This document shows, piece by piece, positions 35,230-43,828 of a stretch of 64,000 nt of DNA. Source of the stretch: Halostella limicola (lineage in GTDB: Archaea; Halobacteriota; Halobacteria; Halobacteriales; Natronoarchaeaceae); the NCBI RefSeq assembly GCF_003675875.1, contig NZ_RCDI01000003.1:248001-312000 (forward strand), given 5' to 3'. The translations under genes and the position numbers were made by a program. A model generated the notes under the pieces. The model saw nothing but the letters and a program-made list of their open reading frames with translations. It ran no database searches and was not told the DNA's origin. The first letter of the stretch is position 1; every line of letters starts with the position of its first letter.

Positions 35230-35367
35230 CTACGGTCCGGGCTGTGCCTGAGCGCCGCTGGCCGCAACGGAGCCGGCCTGTGATAACAGCAGCGTGATCG
35301 TGAAGAGCGCGCCGATCATTCGCGGGTGGTCTGCGAGGTACGCCTTGAATGAGTCAGTGGATGACAT
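35230..35367 (-). CDS. 45-residue single-span membrane peptide next to the CHAT gene (DUF7503-like)
   Basis: An ORF of 45 codons begins at the minus-strand ATG (35365-35367) and ends at TAG (35230-35232), 3 bases from the convergent CHAT stop. The peptide starts MSSTDSFKAYLADHPRM, then has one hydrophobic segment (residues 18-36, ALFTITLLLSQAGSVAA) and a short polar tail. The DHPRM...LLLSQAG pattern matches a tiny haloarchaeal family I recall as DUF7503, often seen beside CHAT genes; this needs checking. A TATA-like AT-rich stretch lies just upstream. It may be the membrane-acting partner, the substrate or the inhibitor of the protease. Confidence 0.72.
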   Translation of the reverse strand: MSSTDSFKAYLADHPRMIGALFTITLLLSQAGSVAASGAQAQPGP

Positions 35368-35379
35368 TGCACTTCGTAC

Positions 35380-35460
35380 CTCGGTGGGCGATAATATCAA
35401 TATATCTTAATCTTTCCTATAAATTAATGTATTATGTTACTAATAATTTGGTCGTCGAAA
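35380..35460 (-). promoter_or_regulatory. AT-rich promoter region of the DUF7503-like gene
   Basis: The most AT-rich stretch nearby (ataatatcaatatatcttaa and after). On the minus strand a TATA-like tgatattatc sits about 25-30 bases before the ATG at 35367, giving a nearly leaderless transcript. The AT-rich content contrasts with the flanks, as at horizontally acquired islands. Confidence 0.45.
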
Positions 35461-35471
35461 CTATTGAGTAA

Positions 35472-35756
35472 TTAAGGTTCGTCGGCGTCCTCCTCGTCCG
35501 GTGGTCGGCTAGACAGCCGATCGAACCGGTCCTGGGCGCTCTCTTTCCGATCCTCGGTCTCGTCGGGTCGGTGTGTGAGTTCGACGACGCGGTCGTCCTC
35601 GACGCGCACCGTCAGGACGGCGTCGACGCGTCGGGCGTCCGACGGCAGTCGGTCGCGGTCGAGGACGACGTCGCCGACGACGCTCCCGTCGCGTTCGAGC
35701 AACACGACGGCCTGGTCCTCCTCGAACCGGTCGACGACTCCGGTGTACTCGGTCAT
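35472..35756 (-). CDS. DUF3006-type small protein
   Basis: A 94-residue protein whose core (VDRFEEDQAVVLLERDG, DVVLDRDRLPSDAR) matches DUF3006, a small beta domain often found with metallo-beta-lactamase ComEC-like proteins. It overlaps the upstream MBL gene by four bases (ATGA), so the pair is translated together. The end is acidic and repetitive (PPDEEDADEP). Its exact function is unknown; association with nucleic-acid processing is inference. Confidence 0.8.
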   Translation of the reverse strand: MTEYTGVVDRFEEDQAVVLLERDGSVVGDVVLDRDRLPSDARRVDAVLTVRVEDDRVVELTHRPDETEDRKESAQDRFDRLSSRPPDEEDADEP

Positions 35757-37204
35757 TCGTACGACCTCCGTACCACGCGCTCGCCCTCGTCGTTTCGGAT
35801 CGTCACGGTGTCGCCGCCGTTGTTCCAGACGGGGCGGCCGGCGTCCCAGTAGAGATCCGTCTCGGAGTCGGTCCCGTCGCCGCTGTGGACCGTGACGGTC
35901 TCGCCGGGGTCGAGCGCGACGCCGTCCGGGATCCTGTACGTCTCTCCCGACCCGTCCGATATCGTCCATCCGGAGAGGTCCAGCGTTTCGTCGCCGGCGT
36001 TTTCCAAGACGACGTACTCGTCGTTCAGGTTCTCCCAGTCGTCGCCCGCGGCGTCGGCGTTGATCTCGGCGATCCGCACGTCCGTCCCGCCGTCGGCGGC
36101 AGTGGTCGTGGCGGACTCCGTCGTGGTGGCTGCGTCCGTCGTCGTGGTCTCCGTCGCGGTTCGCTCCCCTCCGCCTCCGTCGACGAGGGTCGCGCGCGTG
36201 ACGAAGTCGCTCTCGTTCCCCGGCGCGACCGCGGGTTCGCCACGGAGGCGGAGGGGTTCGGTCGTCGCCGGCTGTCTCGTCCGCACGGTGATCTCGGCCC
36301 CGTCGCTTTCGGCCACGACGTCGCCGTGGACCGCGGTCCAGAACGTCGGGATCAGCCGCTCGTCGAGCCGTCGGAGCGTCTCGTTGTTCGGATGGCCGTA
36401 TCGCGAGTCGTACGCGCTCGAGATCACGGCCGCCTCCGGGTCGACGGCGTCGAGGAAGGAGCCGCTCGAACTTGTCCGCGATCCGTGGTGGCCGGCGGCC
36501 AGCAGCGTCGCGTTCAGGTCGTCGCCGTAGGTCTCGACGAGGTGTCGCTCCTGGTCGTCCTCGGCGTCGCCCGGCAGGAGCAGGGACGTGTCCCCGTACG
36601 CGACGCGGAGGGCGACGTTGTTCTCGTTGCGCGCGCCGCCGTCGAGGTACGGGTCGGGCGGACCGAGCACGTCGACGACGGCGCCTTCCATCGGTATCGC
36701 GTCGCCCGCTCTGGTCTCGTACAGCCTCACGTCGTGCTCCTCCACGGCGTCGAGATACTCGTCGTACGTGGCGGTACTGGCCGCGATACCGGGGTCGTAG
36801 ACGGCCCCGACGCCGTCGGCCTGCGTCTCGTAGTACTCGATGACCGCCGCGTGCCCGCCGATGTGGTCGGCGTCGGCGTGGGTCGTCACCAGGTAGTCGA
36901 TCCGGTCGATCCCCCGGTCGCGCAGGTAGTCGAGGACGTGTTCCCCGTCGTCGCTGTAGTCGCCGGTGTCGACGAGCATCGTCTCCCCGGTCGGCCCGAC
37001 CACGAGCGTCGCCGACGCCTGCCCGACGTTGATGAAGTGGACCGACAGCGTCCCGTCGGTGCCGTTGCCGCCCGCGCCGTCGTCGGCCGTCGTCGCGCTC
37101 CCGCCGTCGGTCGACCCCGCCCCGATATCGGGGGCCGCGACCCCGGCGCATCCGGCGAACACGAGGAGGAGCGCGGCGAGCACGACACGGTGACCGCGTA
37201 CCAT
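35753..37204 (-). CDS. ComEC/Rec2-like metallo-beta-lactamase lipoprotein with lamin-tail domain
   Basis: A 483-residue surface protein. The signal peptide ends in a lipobox (LVFAGCA, lipid Cys19). The metallo-beta-lactamase domain (about 60-300) has VDTGDY, THADADHIGGH, LLPGDAEDD and AGHHGSRTSS, as in the hydrolase domain of ComEC. A Thr-rich linker (TATETTTTDAATTTESATTT) leads to a C-terminal lamin-tail (LTD) domain (DVRIAEINADAAGDDWENLN onward). It may cleave DNA or another phosphoester outside the cell, with the LTD binding a surface. ATG 37204 is chosen because it gives a normal signal peptide. The gene is coupled to DUF3006. Confidence 0.88.
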   Translation of the reverse strand: MVRGHRVVLAALLLVFAGCAGVAAPDIGAGSTDGGSATTADDGAGGNGTDGTLSVHFINVGQASATLVVGPTGETMLVDTGDYSDDGEHVLDYLRDRGIDRIDYLVTTHADADHIGGHAAVIEYYETQADGVGAVYDPGIAASTATYDEYLDAVEEHDVRLYETRAGDAIPMEGAVVDVLGPPDPYLDGGARNENNVALRVAYGDTSLLLPGDAEDDQERHLVETYGDDLNATLLAAGHHGSRTSSSGSFLDAVDPEAAVISSAYDSRYGHPNNETLRRLDERLIPTFWTAVHGDVVAESDGAEITVRTRQPATTEPLRLRGEPAVAPGNESDFVTRATLVDGGGGERTATETTTTDAATTTESATTTAADGGTDVRIAEINADAAGDDWENLNDEYVVLENAGDETLDLSGWTISDGSGETYRIPDGVALDPGETVTVHSGDGTDSETDLYWDAGRPVWNNGGDTVTIRNDEGERVVRRSYE

Positions 37205-37392
37205 ACCTTGGACGACGATACGGTCGCCCAAATGGGTGCGGTCGTGCCAAATGACGTAGCAGTTTTTCTTCGTATCTTAATCATAGTGCGATGAACGCCT
37301 CGACTATTCAAAATCCGAGGATCCTCCGCCGGGGACCGGCCGCGGCGTCCGCGAAAGGAACGTCTTTGGGGGCACGGTCCCAACTCCCGCCC

Positions 37393-37953
37393 ATGCAACG
37401 CCGAATGAGGGGACACGTCCCCGCGGCCACGGGCCTGCTCACGGTCGTCTCGCTCGCGCTCGTGTTCGGGGCCGCGCTCGGCGCGGTGCCGGGGGCGGCG
37501 CTCCCGCGAGCGCCCGACGCGGTGCTGTCGGCGATCCCGCACGTCAACGCGGTCATCAGCGCGGCGGCGATCGGGACGATCCTGACGGGCGTCCGGGCGA
37601 TCCGGCGCGGCCGGGTCGACCGCCACCGGCGGCTGATGCTCGCCTCGTTCGCCCTGTTTCTCGGCTTCCTCGTGCTGTACCTGTACCGGATCACGCTGGA
37701 GGGGCCGGCGCCGTTCCCCGGACCGGACGGCGTCTACGCGTACGTCTACCTCCCGATACTGGCGATCCACATCTTGCTCGCGATCCTGACGCTGCCGCTC
37801 GTCTACTACGCCCTCCTGCTCGCGTGGACGCGGTCGGTGAGCGAACTCCGGGAGACCCGCCACGCGCGCGTCGGGCGCGCCGCCGCCGCGCTGTGGCTGG
37901 TGTCGTTCGCGCTCGGCGAGGTGGTGTACGCGATGCTCTACGTGATCTACTGA
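37393..37953 (+). CDS. DUF420-type membrane protein
   Basis: A 186-residue protein with five or six membrane segments. It contains HVNAVISAAAIGTILTGV and DRHRRLMLASFALFLGFL, typical of the DUF420 family, which is often linked to haem-copper oxidase assembly. ATG 37393 is preferred to the in-frame ATG 102 bases upstream, whose added residues are not membrane-like. No oxidase gene is nearby. Convergent with the GNAT gene that follows. Confidence 0.82.
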   Translation: MQRRMRGHVPAATGLLTVVSLALVFGAALGAVPGAALPRAPDAVLSAIPHVNAVISAAAIGTILTGVRAIRRGRVDRHRRLMLASFALFLGFLVLYLYRITLEGPAPFPGPDGVYAYVYLPILAIHILLAILTLPLVYYALLLAWTRSVSELRETRHARVGRAAAALWLVSFALGEVVYAMLYVIY

Positions 37954-37969
37954 CCCCGGCGGAGACGGG

Positions 37970-38494
37970 TCACTCGTCGGTCGCGAGGCGGCCGTACCAG
38001 ACGACGTCGCGGTGCTCGCCGTCGACGAACGCCGCCCCGCGGTGGACGCCCTCGCGCTCGAAGCCGGCCTTCTCCAGCACCCGGGCCGAGGCCTCGTTGA
38101 AGTCGACGACGCGGGCCGCAACGCGGTGCAGGCGGCGCTGCGCGAAGGCGTACTCGGTCACCGTCCGCGCCGCGTCGGTCGCGTAGCCGTTCCCCCAGTG
38201 CTCGGGCGCTATCCAGTAGCCGAGTTCCGCGACGCCGTTGCCCTCGTCGAGACCGTTCAGTCCGATCATGCCGACCGGGTCCTCGTCGTCCGCGACGATG
38301 AGGTCGACCGAGCCGTCCTCGCAGACGATTTCCTCGAAGAACTCCCGCTCCTGTTCCGTGTTCTGCGGCTCCGCCATCAGCGTGGTGCGCCACACGTCCG
38401 GATCGTTCACGCCGTCGCGGAGGAACTCCACGTCCTCCTCCTCGACCGTTCGGAGCGTCACTGTCTCGCCCTCCAGAAACGCCGGGCCTGGCAT
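37970..38494 (-). CDS. GNAT acetyltransferase, RimJ/RimL type
   Basis: A 174-residue acetyltransferase. It shows VTLRTVEEEDVEFL, then APEHWGNGYATDAARTVTEY as the acetyl-CoA-binding loop and VVDFNEASARVLEKAGFERE. The form matches RimJ/RimL-like enzymes that acetylate protein N-termini or small amines. ATG 38494 (MPGPAFLEG) gives the usual start. It may not be linked to its neighbours. Confidence 0.88.
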   Translation of the reverse strand: MPGPAFLEGETVTLRTVEEEDVEFLRDGVNDPDVWRTTLMAEPQNTEQEREFFEEIVCEDGSVDLIVADDEDPVGMIGLNGLDEGNGVAELGYWIAPEHWGNGYATDAARTVTEYAFAQRRLHRVAARVVDFNEASARVLEKAGFEREGVHRGAAFVDGEHRDVVWYGRLATDE

Positions 38495-38579
38495 GGAACG
38501 GTGTCGGTCGGCTCGCACTAAATCCGTGTTTGAGGTGTGCTACCGTATCGAGAGAACGGGCGTCGTCGAGAACCGGGGT

Positions 38580-40034
38580 TCAGTCGTCGCTCGGGGCCGT
38601 CGGCCGCGACACGTCGCGATCGGTCTCCTCGCCCTCGATCTCGTAGGGGTACTCGCCGGTGACACAGCCCATGCAGAGGTCGTCGCGTGACTGTTCGAGT
38701 ACCTCGGCGACGGCGTCCTTCGAGAGGTAGGCGAGGCTGTCGGCCCGTATCTCGTCGGCGATCTCCTCGACCGTCCGGTCGGCCGCGATGAGCTCGTCGC
38801 GGCTGGCCATGTCGATGCCCATGTAGCAGGGCGCGACGATCGGCGGCGCGCCGATGCGGACGTGGACCTCCTCCGCGCCGACGTCCTTGAGGAGCTTGAC
38901 GAGCTGGGTCGACGTTGTTCCGCGGACGATGGAGTCGTCGATGATCGTGACGGATTTTCCCTCGACCGTGCTCTTGATGGGGTTGAGCTTCAGGCGCACC
39001 GCGCGCTCGCGCTCGTCCTGCGTCGGCATGATGAACGTCCGGCCGACGTAGCGGTTCTTCATCAGCCCCTCGGCGAACTCCACGCCGTCGGCGGCCTCGG
39101 CGTAACCCGAGGCGAACGCGCGCCCGGAGTCGGGCACCGGCAGGACCACGTCGCTGTCGATGCCGCTCTCCTCCCAGAGCTTGCGGCCGAGGTCGCGGCG
39201 AACCTCGTAGACGCGCTTGCCGTCGATGACGCTGTCCGGGCGGGCGAAGTAGATGTGCTCGAAGAAGCAGTGCGCGGTGTTCTCCTCCTCGACGAGCTGG
39301 TAGGTGTCGAACCCCTGCCCGTCCGTCTGGAGGACGACGAGCTCACCGGGTTTCACGTCGCGGACGAGTTCGCCGTCCAGCGTGTCGATCGCCGCGGACT
39401 CGCTGGCGAGGATGTAGCCGTCGTCGAGCTTCCCGATGCAGAGCGGTCGGTTGCCCTGCGGGTCGCGGACGCCCATCACGGTGTCGTCGTGGGTGATCGT
39501 CAGCGAGTACGACCCGTGGATGCGCCCCATGGTGCGCTTGACCGCGCGGACCAGGTCCTCCTCCAGCAGGTTGCGCGCGAGGTCGTGGGCGATCACCTCG
39601 GTGTCGCCGTCGGAGGTGAACGCGTGGCCGAGTTCGGCCAGCTCGTCCCGTATCTCGTCGGCGTTGACGAGGTTGCCGTTGTGCGAGAGCCCCAGCGACC
39701 CGCTCTTGAACGAGACGGAGAACGGCTGGGCGCAACAGGAGTCGACGCTGCCGGACGTCGGATAGCGGACGTGACCGATGCCGGTCGACCCGTTCAGACC
39801 CGCGATGTCGTCCTCGGAGAAGACGTCGCCGACGAGCCCCATCTCGACGTGGCTGTGCTGCTGGAACCCGTCGTGAGTGACGATCCCCGCCGACTCCTGT
39901 CCGCGGTGCTGGAGCGCGTACAGGGAGTAGTAGAGCGGGCGCGCCGCGTCGCGGTCGGCGAGCGAGATGCCGACCACGCCGCACTTTTCCGTCATTCCGG
40001 TCTGGGACTGCCTCTCGGCATGCCCGTCTGACAT
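38580..40034 (-). CDS. purF: Amidophosphoribosyltransferase PurF
   Basis: A 484-residue enzyme of the first step of purine synthesis: glutamine and phosphoribosyl diphosphate to phosphoribosylamine. The glutamine amidotransferase N-nucleophile is Cys18 (MTEKCGVVGISL) after a short propeptide; YALQHRGQESAGI is the class II signature. The phosphoribosyltransferase loop is VTIIDDSIVRGTTST. The C-terminal cysteines (GCVTGEYPY, CMG) may bind an iron-sulfur cluster as in the Bacillus enzyme. ATG 40034 is chosen; a later ATG (39995) would also work. A palindrome precedes it. Confidence 0.95.
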   Translation of the reverse strand: MSDGHAERQSQTGMTEKCGVVGISLADRDAARPLYYSLYALQHRGQESAGIVTHDGFQQHSHVEMGLVGDVFSEDDIAGLNGSTGIGHVRYPTSGSVDSCCAQPFSVSFKSGSLGLSHNGNLVNADEIRDELAELGHAFTSDGDTEVIAHDLARNLLEEDLVRAVKRTMGRIHGSYSLTITHDDTVMGVRDPQGNRPLCIGKLDDGYILASESAAIDTLDGELVRDVKPGELVVLQTDGQGFDTYQLVEEENTAHCFFEHIYFARPDSVIDGKRVYEVRRDLGRKLWEESGIDSDVVLPVPDSGRAFASGYAEAADGVEFAEGLMKNRYVGRTFIMPTQDERERAVRLKLNPIKSTVEGKSVTIIDDSIVRGTTSTQLVKLLKDVGAEEVHVRIGAPPIVAPCYMGIDMASRDELIAADRTVEEIADEIRADSLAYLSKDAVAEVLEQSRDDLCMGCVTGEYPYEIEGEETDRDVSRPTAPSDD

Positions 40035-40100
40035 AGTCGGTGGTAGAGAGCCACCGGGGATAAATCCTCGCAATCGTGTGCTATCGTCCGTCTCTTCTGG

Positions 40101-40121
40101 TTATAATACGCACGATCGTGC
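40101..40121 (-). promoter_or_regulatory. Promoter and palindromic operator-like site of purF
   Basis: A TATA-like ttataata (40101-40108) lies about 65-70 bases before the purF start on the minus strand. A perfect 12-base palindrome GCACGATCGTGC (40110-40121) sits directly upstream of it. Such a position fits an activator or repressor site for purine synthesis. A weaker relative (gcaatcgtgtgc, about 40070-40081) lies nearby. Confidence 0.45.
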
Positions 40122-40269
40122 AATACCGAGGGGAGGGTTAGCGCGTCTCATACCGCGTGCGGACGGAGAGCCGAGGGACTGAACGAGAACGAGACTGGCC
40201 CCCGGCTCGCGACGGAGCGGTCGCTACGCGGGCAGCGTTCGAGAGAAGGGAGAGCTCGTCAGACGCCGG

Positions 40270-40443
40270 TTACTCGCCGGCCTTCGACTGCCACTCGTAG
40301 CCGCGCCGCTTGCTCGACTTGCCGAATCCGCACGACGAGCACTCCTTTTTCTTGACGTGATACGACTTCTCGCCACACCGACGGCACTTCGTGTGGGTCG
40401 TGGTGTTCTTTTTGCCCTGGCTCGGGGTTCCTGCACCAGTCAT
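40270..40443 (-). CDS. rpl37e: Ribosomal protein L37e
   Basis: A 57-residue large-subunit protein. It has a zinc finger with TKCRRCGEK and KECSSCGFG and a basic end [14 protein letters not shown]. The start [13 protein letters not shown] is typical. It overlaps the Lsm gene by four bases (TCAT read as ATGA on the minus strand), as in most haloarchaea. Confidence 0.96.
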   Translation of the reverse strand: MTGAGTPSQGKKNTTTHTKCRRCGEKSYHVKKKECSSCGFGKSSKRRGYEWQSKAGE

Positions 40444-40631
40444 GGGATGATCGACACGACGTTATCGCCGCGTATAATCGTTGTGTCTTCGCCCTCGGCG
40501 TCTTCGAGCACGAGGTTCATGTGCTGGTCGTAGCCCGTGAGATGGCCGTCGTACTCCTCGCCATCTTTGAGACGGACGGTCACTTCCTCGCCGACGGACG
40601 CCTCGAGGACGTCGAGCGGACGTTCGCTCAT
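40440..40631 (-). CDS. Lsm (Sm-like, SmAP) RNA-binding protein
   Basis: A 63-residue archaeal Sm protein that forms a heptamer ring on U-rich RNA. It shows the Sm1 motif around [23 protein letters not shown] and the Sm2 [10 protein letters not shown]. It is coupled to rpl37e by a four-base overlap. It is probably involved in RNA turnover or tRNA processing. Confidence 0.96.
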   Translation of the reverse strand: MSERPLDVLEASVGEEVTVRLKDGEEYDGHLTGYDQHMNLVLEDAEGEDTTIIRGDNVVSIIP

Positions 40632-40678
40632 ACCCTGAACGGCTTTCGACTCGTGCTTAAACGTACCGGAAAGACCGG

Positions 40679-41737
40679 TCAGATATCCACGGTGAAGGGG
40701 GCGTGATCCCCCGCGTCGGCGAGAAACGCCGCGAGCAGGTCGGCCGCGGCGGCGAGGTCGGCGGCGTCGACGACCTCGACCGGCGTGTGCATGTACCGGT
40801 TCGGGACCCCGAGATACGTCGACGGGATCCCGCTTCTCGACGTGTAGAACGCGTCAGCGTCGGTCCGCGTGGTGGTCGGCGACGACTGCAACTGCACGCC
40901 GACGCCCGTGTCGGCCGCCGTCGCGCGGAGCGCGTCGACGAGCGCGGGGTGGTTCGCGCTCCCGCGCGAGAGGACCGGGCCGTCGCCGAGCGCCACGTCG
41001 CTGGCGCGGTCGTCGGGCGCGTCCGGGTAGTCGAGCGCGTGCGTGACGTCGACGGCGACGACCGCGTCCGGGTCCAGATCGAACCCGACCATCCGCGCGC
41101 CCTGCAGGCCGACCTCCTCCTGCACGGTGCTGACGGCGTACACCGTCGCCTCGGCGTCGGCCGCGACCGCGCGGCGGAACGCTTCGGCCGCTGTCCACAT
41201 CCCGGCGCGGTTGTCCAACCCCGGAGCCGCGACGCGCGAACCCTGCAAGTCGGTCACGCTGCCGTCGATCGTGATCGGGTCGCCCACGGCGACCAGATCG
41301 CCGGCCGCCTCGCCGTCCGCCGCGCCCACGTCGACGTGCTGGTCGGCGACCCCCTCGTCGTCACCGTCCTCGTCCTCGCGGACGTGGATCGCGGTCTGTC
41401 CGATGACGCCGGGGACCGGGCCGTCGTCCGCGTGGACGGTCACCTGCTGGCCGCGGGTCACCGTCGCGTCCATCGACCCCACGGGGGAGACGTGGAGGTG
41501 CCCCTCGTCGTCTATCTCACGGACGAGCAGGCCGATCTGGTCCGCGTGGCCGGCGACGGCTATCTCGGGGCCGCTCCCCTCGCTGACGGCGACCGCGTTG
41601 CCGTAATCGTCGGTGCGGACCTCGTCGGCGAAGTCGCTTACGTAGTCGACCCACACCCGCTGTCCGGGGGCCTCGTAGCCGGACGGAGTGGACGCCGAGA
41701 GCAGGTCGTCGAGAAAGGCGCGTCGGGAATCGTCCAT
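40679..41737 (-). CDS. M42 family aminopeptidase/glutamyl aminopeptidase-like
   Basis: A 352-residue metallopeptidase of the TET/M42 type. Metal ligands and catalytic residues can be seen: AGHADQIGL (His, Asp), APGLDNRAGM (Asp), STVQEEVGLQGA (two Glu), AVDVTH (Asp) and NRYMHTPVE (His). They make large dodecamers that trim peptides from the proteasome. ATG 41737 (MDDSRRAFLDDL) starts at the right place; the 31 residues upstream in frame are arginine-rich and rejected. Confidence 0.92.
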   Translation of the reverse strand: MDDSRRAFLDDLLSASTPSGYEAPGQRVWVDYVSDFADEVRTDDYGNAVAVSEGSGPEIAVAGHADQIGLLVREIDDEGHLHVSPVGSMDATVTRGQQVTVHADDGPVPGVIGQTAIHVREDEDGDDEGVADQHVDVGAADGEAAGDLVAVGDPITIDGSVTDLQGSRVAAPGLDNRAGMWTAAEAFRRAVAADAEATVYAVSTVQEEVGLQGARMVGFDLDPDAVVAVDVTHALDYPDAPDDRASDVALGDGPVLSRGSANHPALVDALRATAADTGVGVQLQSSPTTTRTDADAFYTSRSGIPSTYLGVPNRYMHTPVEVVDAADLAAAADLLAAFLADAGDHAPFTVDI

Positions 41738-41839
41738 GCCGGCGGCTTGCCGCCGCGCGAACGAAACGCTTTCCGTCCGGCGCGCGGGTCGCTCGCGGCG
41801 TCCCCCACGTCTAAGGCCGTGCCCGTTCAAGGTCGGTAC

Positions 41840-42109
41840 ATGGTCGACATTACCCTGCTGAAGGTGGAAGTTGACGGCAATCCGCAGTTCTCACCGCGCT
41901 GGCTGGGCGGCGACGACGACCGGTCCCACGCCGACGGGGGAACGACCGTCGACGTCGAGAGCGAGGACGGGGGCGGCAACGGCGGCAAGGTCCTGATCGG
42001 CCTCGTCGCGCTGATGCTCGTCGCCGCGGTCGTCCGGAAGGTCCGCGGCGGCGACGACGAGGAGGAGTTCGAGACCGAGCCAGAGTACACCGTCGAAGAG
42101 CCGGCGTAA
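41840..42109 (+). CDS. Small membrane-anchored protein, unknown function
   Basis: An 89-residue protein. It has a short beta-type start (VDITLLKVEVDGNPQFS), a Gly/Asp-rich loop, one membrane segment (about 49-65, VLIGLVALMLVAAVV) and an acidic tail. The ATG at 41840 is 102 bases from the divergent peptidase start. I do not recognise the family; the order of features suggests a cytoplasmic or outer N-terminal part on one membrane helix. Confidence 0.7.
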   Translation: MVDITLLKVEVDGNPQFSPRWLGGDDDRSHADGGTTVDVESEDGGGNGGKVLIGLVALMLVAAVVRKVRGGDDEEEFETEPEYTVEEPA

Positions 42110-42184
42110 CCGCCGTCAAGGGCGGCGATCCTCGCCTCCCGCCGGGAGAAGCGTTTTGTCCTCTCGGACGCAATTGAATCTACC

Positions 42185-43141
42185 GTGAATCTCTACCGTA
42201 GCGTCCGGGCCGTCACGTCGGCCTCCGGCGAGGGACCGATAGACTGGAGCGCCGTCGCGGAGGCCGCGAAGGCGTCGACGGAAGCCGGGTCGATCGACGT
42301 CTCGGAGGCCGAGGCCGACGGCTACGCGGACGACGTTCGCGACGCGCGCAACCGCGTCCGCGAGGTGGCCGCCCTCGAGTTCGACGTGCCCCGCGCCGTC
42401 GAGATCCAGAACCGCCACCACTGGATCGACGCCAACGTCGAGACGTTCGGGCGCCTGATGAAGCCTCTGGAGGAGGAGACGGCCGAGATCTTCCCCGGCG
42501 CGGCGCGCGTCGTCAACACCGGGTCGATGAGCTTCATGCTCGGCTTTCTCGCCCGCAACGTCCTCGGGCAGTACGACCCGCTGTTGCTCGCCGAGGAGCC
42601 GGACGACCACGCGCTGTACTTCGTCCGCCCGAACATCCGCCGGACGGCCGACACGCTGAACGTCGAGTACGCCCGGTTCCGCCGCTGGATCGCGTTCCAC
42701 GAGGTGACCCACGCGGCCGAGTTCGGCGCGGCGCCGTGGCTCTCCGACCACCTGGAGGAGCACATGGAACGGGGCATCGGCGCGGTGGCCGACGGGTCGC
42801 TCGACCGCGACGCGTTCAGGGAACTCGACGCGGTGATGACAGTCGTCGAGGGGTACGCCGAACTCCTGATGGACCACGCGTTCGACGACGAGTACGCCGA
42901 CCTCCGGCAGAAGCTCGACCAGCGCCGGCAGGGCCGCGGCCCCCTCGCCCGCCTCGTCCGCCGCGCGCTCGGCCTCGGGCTGAAGCGCCGCCAGTACGAG
43001 CGCGGCAAGGCCTTCTTCGAGACGGTCGCCGACGAGCGCGGCGTCGCCGCCGCCGGCGCGGTGTGGGAGCGTCCGGAGCACCTGCCGACGCCCGACGAGA
43101 TCGACTCGCCGCGAACGTGGATCCGACGCGTCGACCCTTGA
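42185..43141 (+). CDS. Zinc-dependent metalloprotease (DUF2342-like)
   Basis: A 318-residue putative metalloprotease. HEVTH, with zinc ligands His172 and His176, lies in RWIAFHEVTHAAEFG. A Glu further on (VVEGYAELLMDHAF) is the likely third ligand. N-terminal helices and the HHWIDANVETF region match the DUF2342/F420-biosynthesis-associated family of Actinobacteria and haloarchaea as I remember it. It starts with GTG 42185. The substrate is unknown. Confidence 0.85.
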   Translation: MNLYRSVRAVTSASGEGPIDWSAVAEAAKASTEAGSIDVSEAEADGYADDVRDARNRVREVAALEFDVPRAVEIQNRHHWIDANVETFGRLMKPLEEETAEIFPGAARVVNTGSMSFMLGFLARNVLGQYDPLLLAEEPDDHALYFVRPNIRRTADTLNVEYARFRRWIAFHEVTHAAEFGAAPWLSDHLEEHMERGIGAVADGSLDRDAFRELDAVMTVVEGYAELLMDHAFDDEYADLRQKLDQRRQGRGPLARLVRRALGLGLKRRQYERGKAFFETVADERGVAAAGAVWERPEHLPTPDEIDSPRTWIRRVDP

Positions 43142-43295
43142 AACGGCCGTAGACTCTCGTTTTCGTTTCTCTCCGCCCCGGCGGGCGGCCGGCCGTCACC
43201 CGCCGCGGGTTATACATATAGAAGGTGCGGAGACGGGAGCTATATCACTGTAGCCACGGGACCCATACGGGAAGGACCGTAAGTGAAAGCGTACG

Positions 43296-43598
43296 ATGAC
43301 CCCGGACTCCCCCTCCACCGTCGAACGAAGCGCCCGAAACGAAACGCTCACCGAGAGCATCGCGATCGCGGTTGCGGACGCCAAGGGCGTCGACCCGCTC
43401 GATCTGGATCCGCTCTACGAGAGCGTCGACCCCGACGCGCTGGAGCGGTTCGTCGGCGAAACGGGCGACGCCGCCGTCGACCGGGTGACGGTCACCTACG
43501 AAGGGTGCGAGGTCACGGTCCGCGGCGATCGGAGCGTGGTCGTCGCGCCGGCTGAGGCCGTCTCCTCCGCAGCCGAGTCCGTCACCTCCGTCGAGTGA
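43296..43598 (+). CDS. HalOD1 output-domain protein
   Basis: A 100-residue protein with the halobacterial output domain 1 pattern (SIAIAVADAKGVDPLDLDPL, VDPDALERFV, VTVTYEGCEVTV). In haloarchaea it is found alone or at the end of response regulators. A TATA-like ggttatacatata (about 43208-43220) lies upstream. A stand-alone output domain with no receiver implies it is used by other proteins or that it binds DNA or a partner itself. Confidence 0.85.
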   Translation: MTPDSPSTVERSARNETLTESIAIAVADAKGVDPLDLDPLYESVDPDALERFVGETGDAAVDRVTVTYEGCEVTVRGDRSVVVAPAEAVSSAAESVTSVE

Positions 43599-43828
43599 TC
43601 CGGAACCGACGGCGACCGGCGGTCCTCCGGCGCCCCCGCGTGCACGCTACCGACTGCTCGAAGTCCGCGACCGACGCGTCCCTCCCCCCGGTCCCCGCGG
43701 ACGACTGACGGTCGGCGCGGTGCCCGACGCCCCGTCTCCGGAACCGGTCATCTCTCGCGGCGGTCCCCGCGGTACTCGTTCTCGAAGCCCCACAAGATAC
43801 TTGCGCGCTCCCCCGGCAGTCGTCGGAA

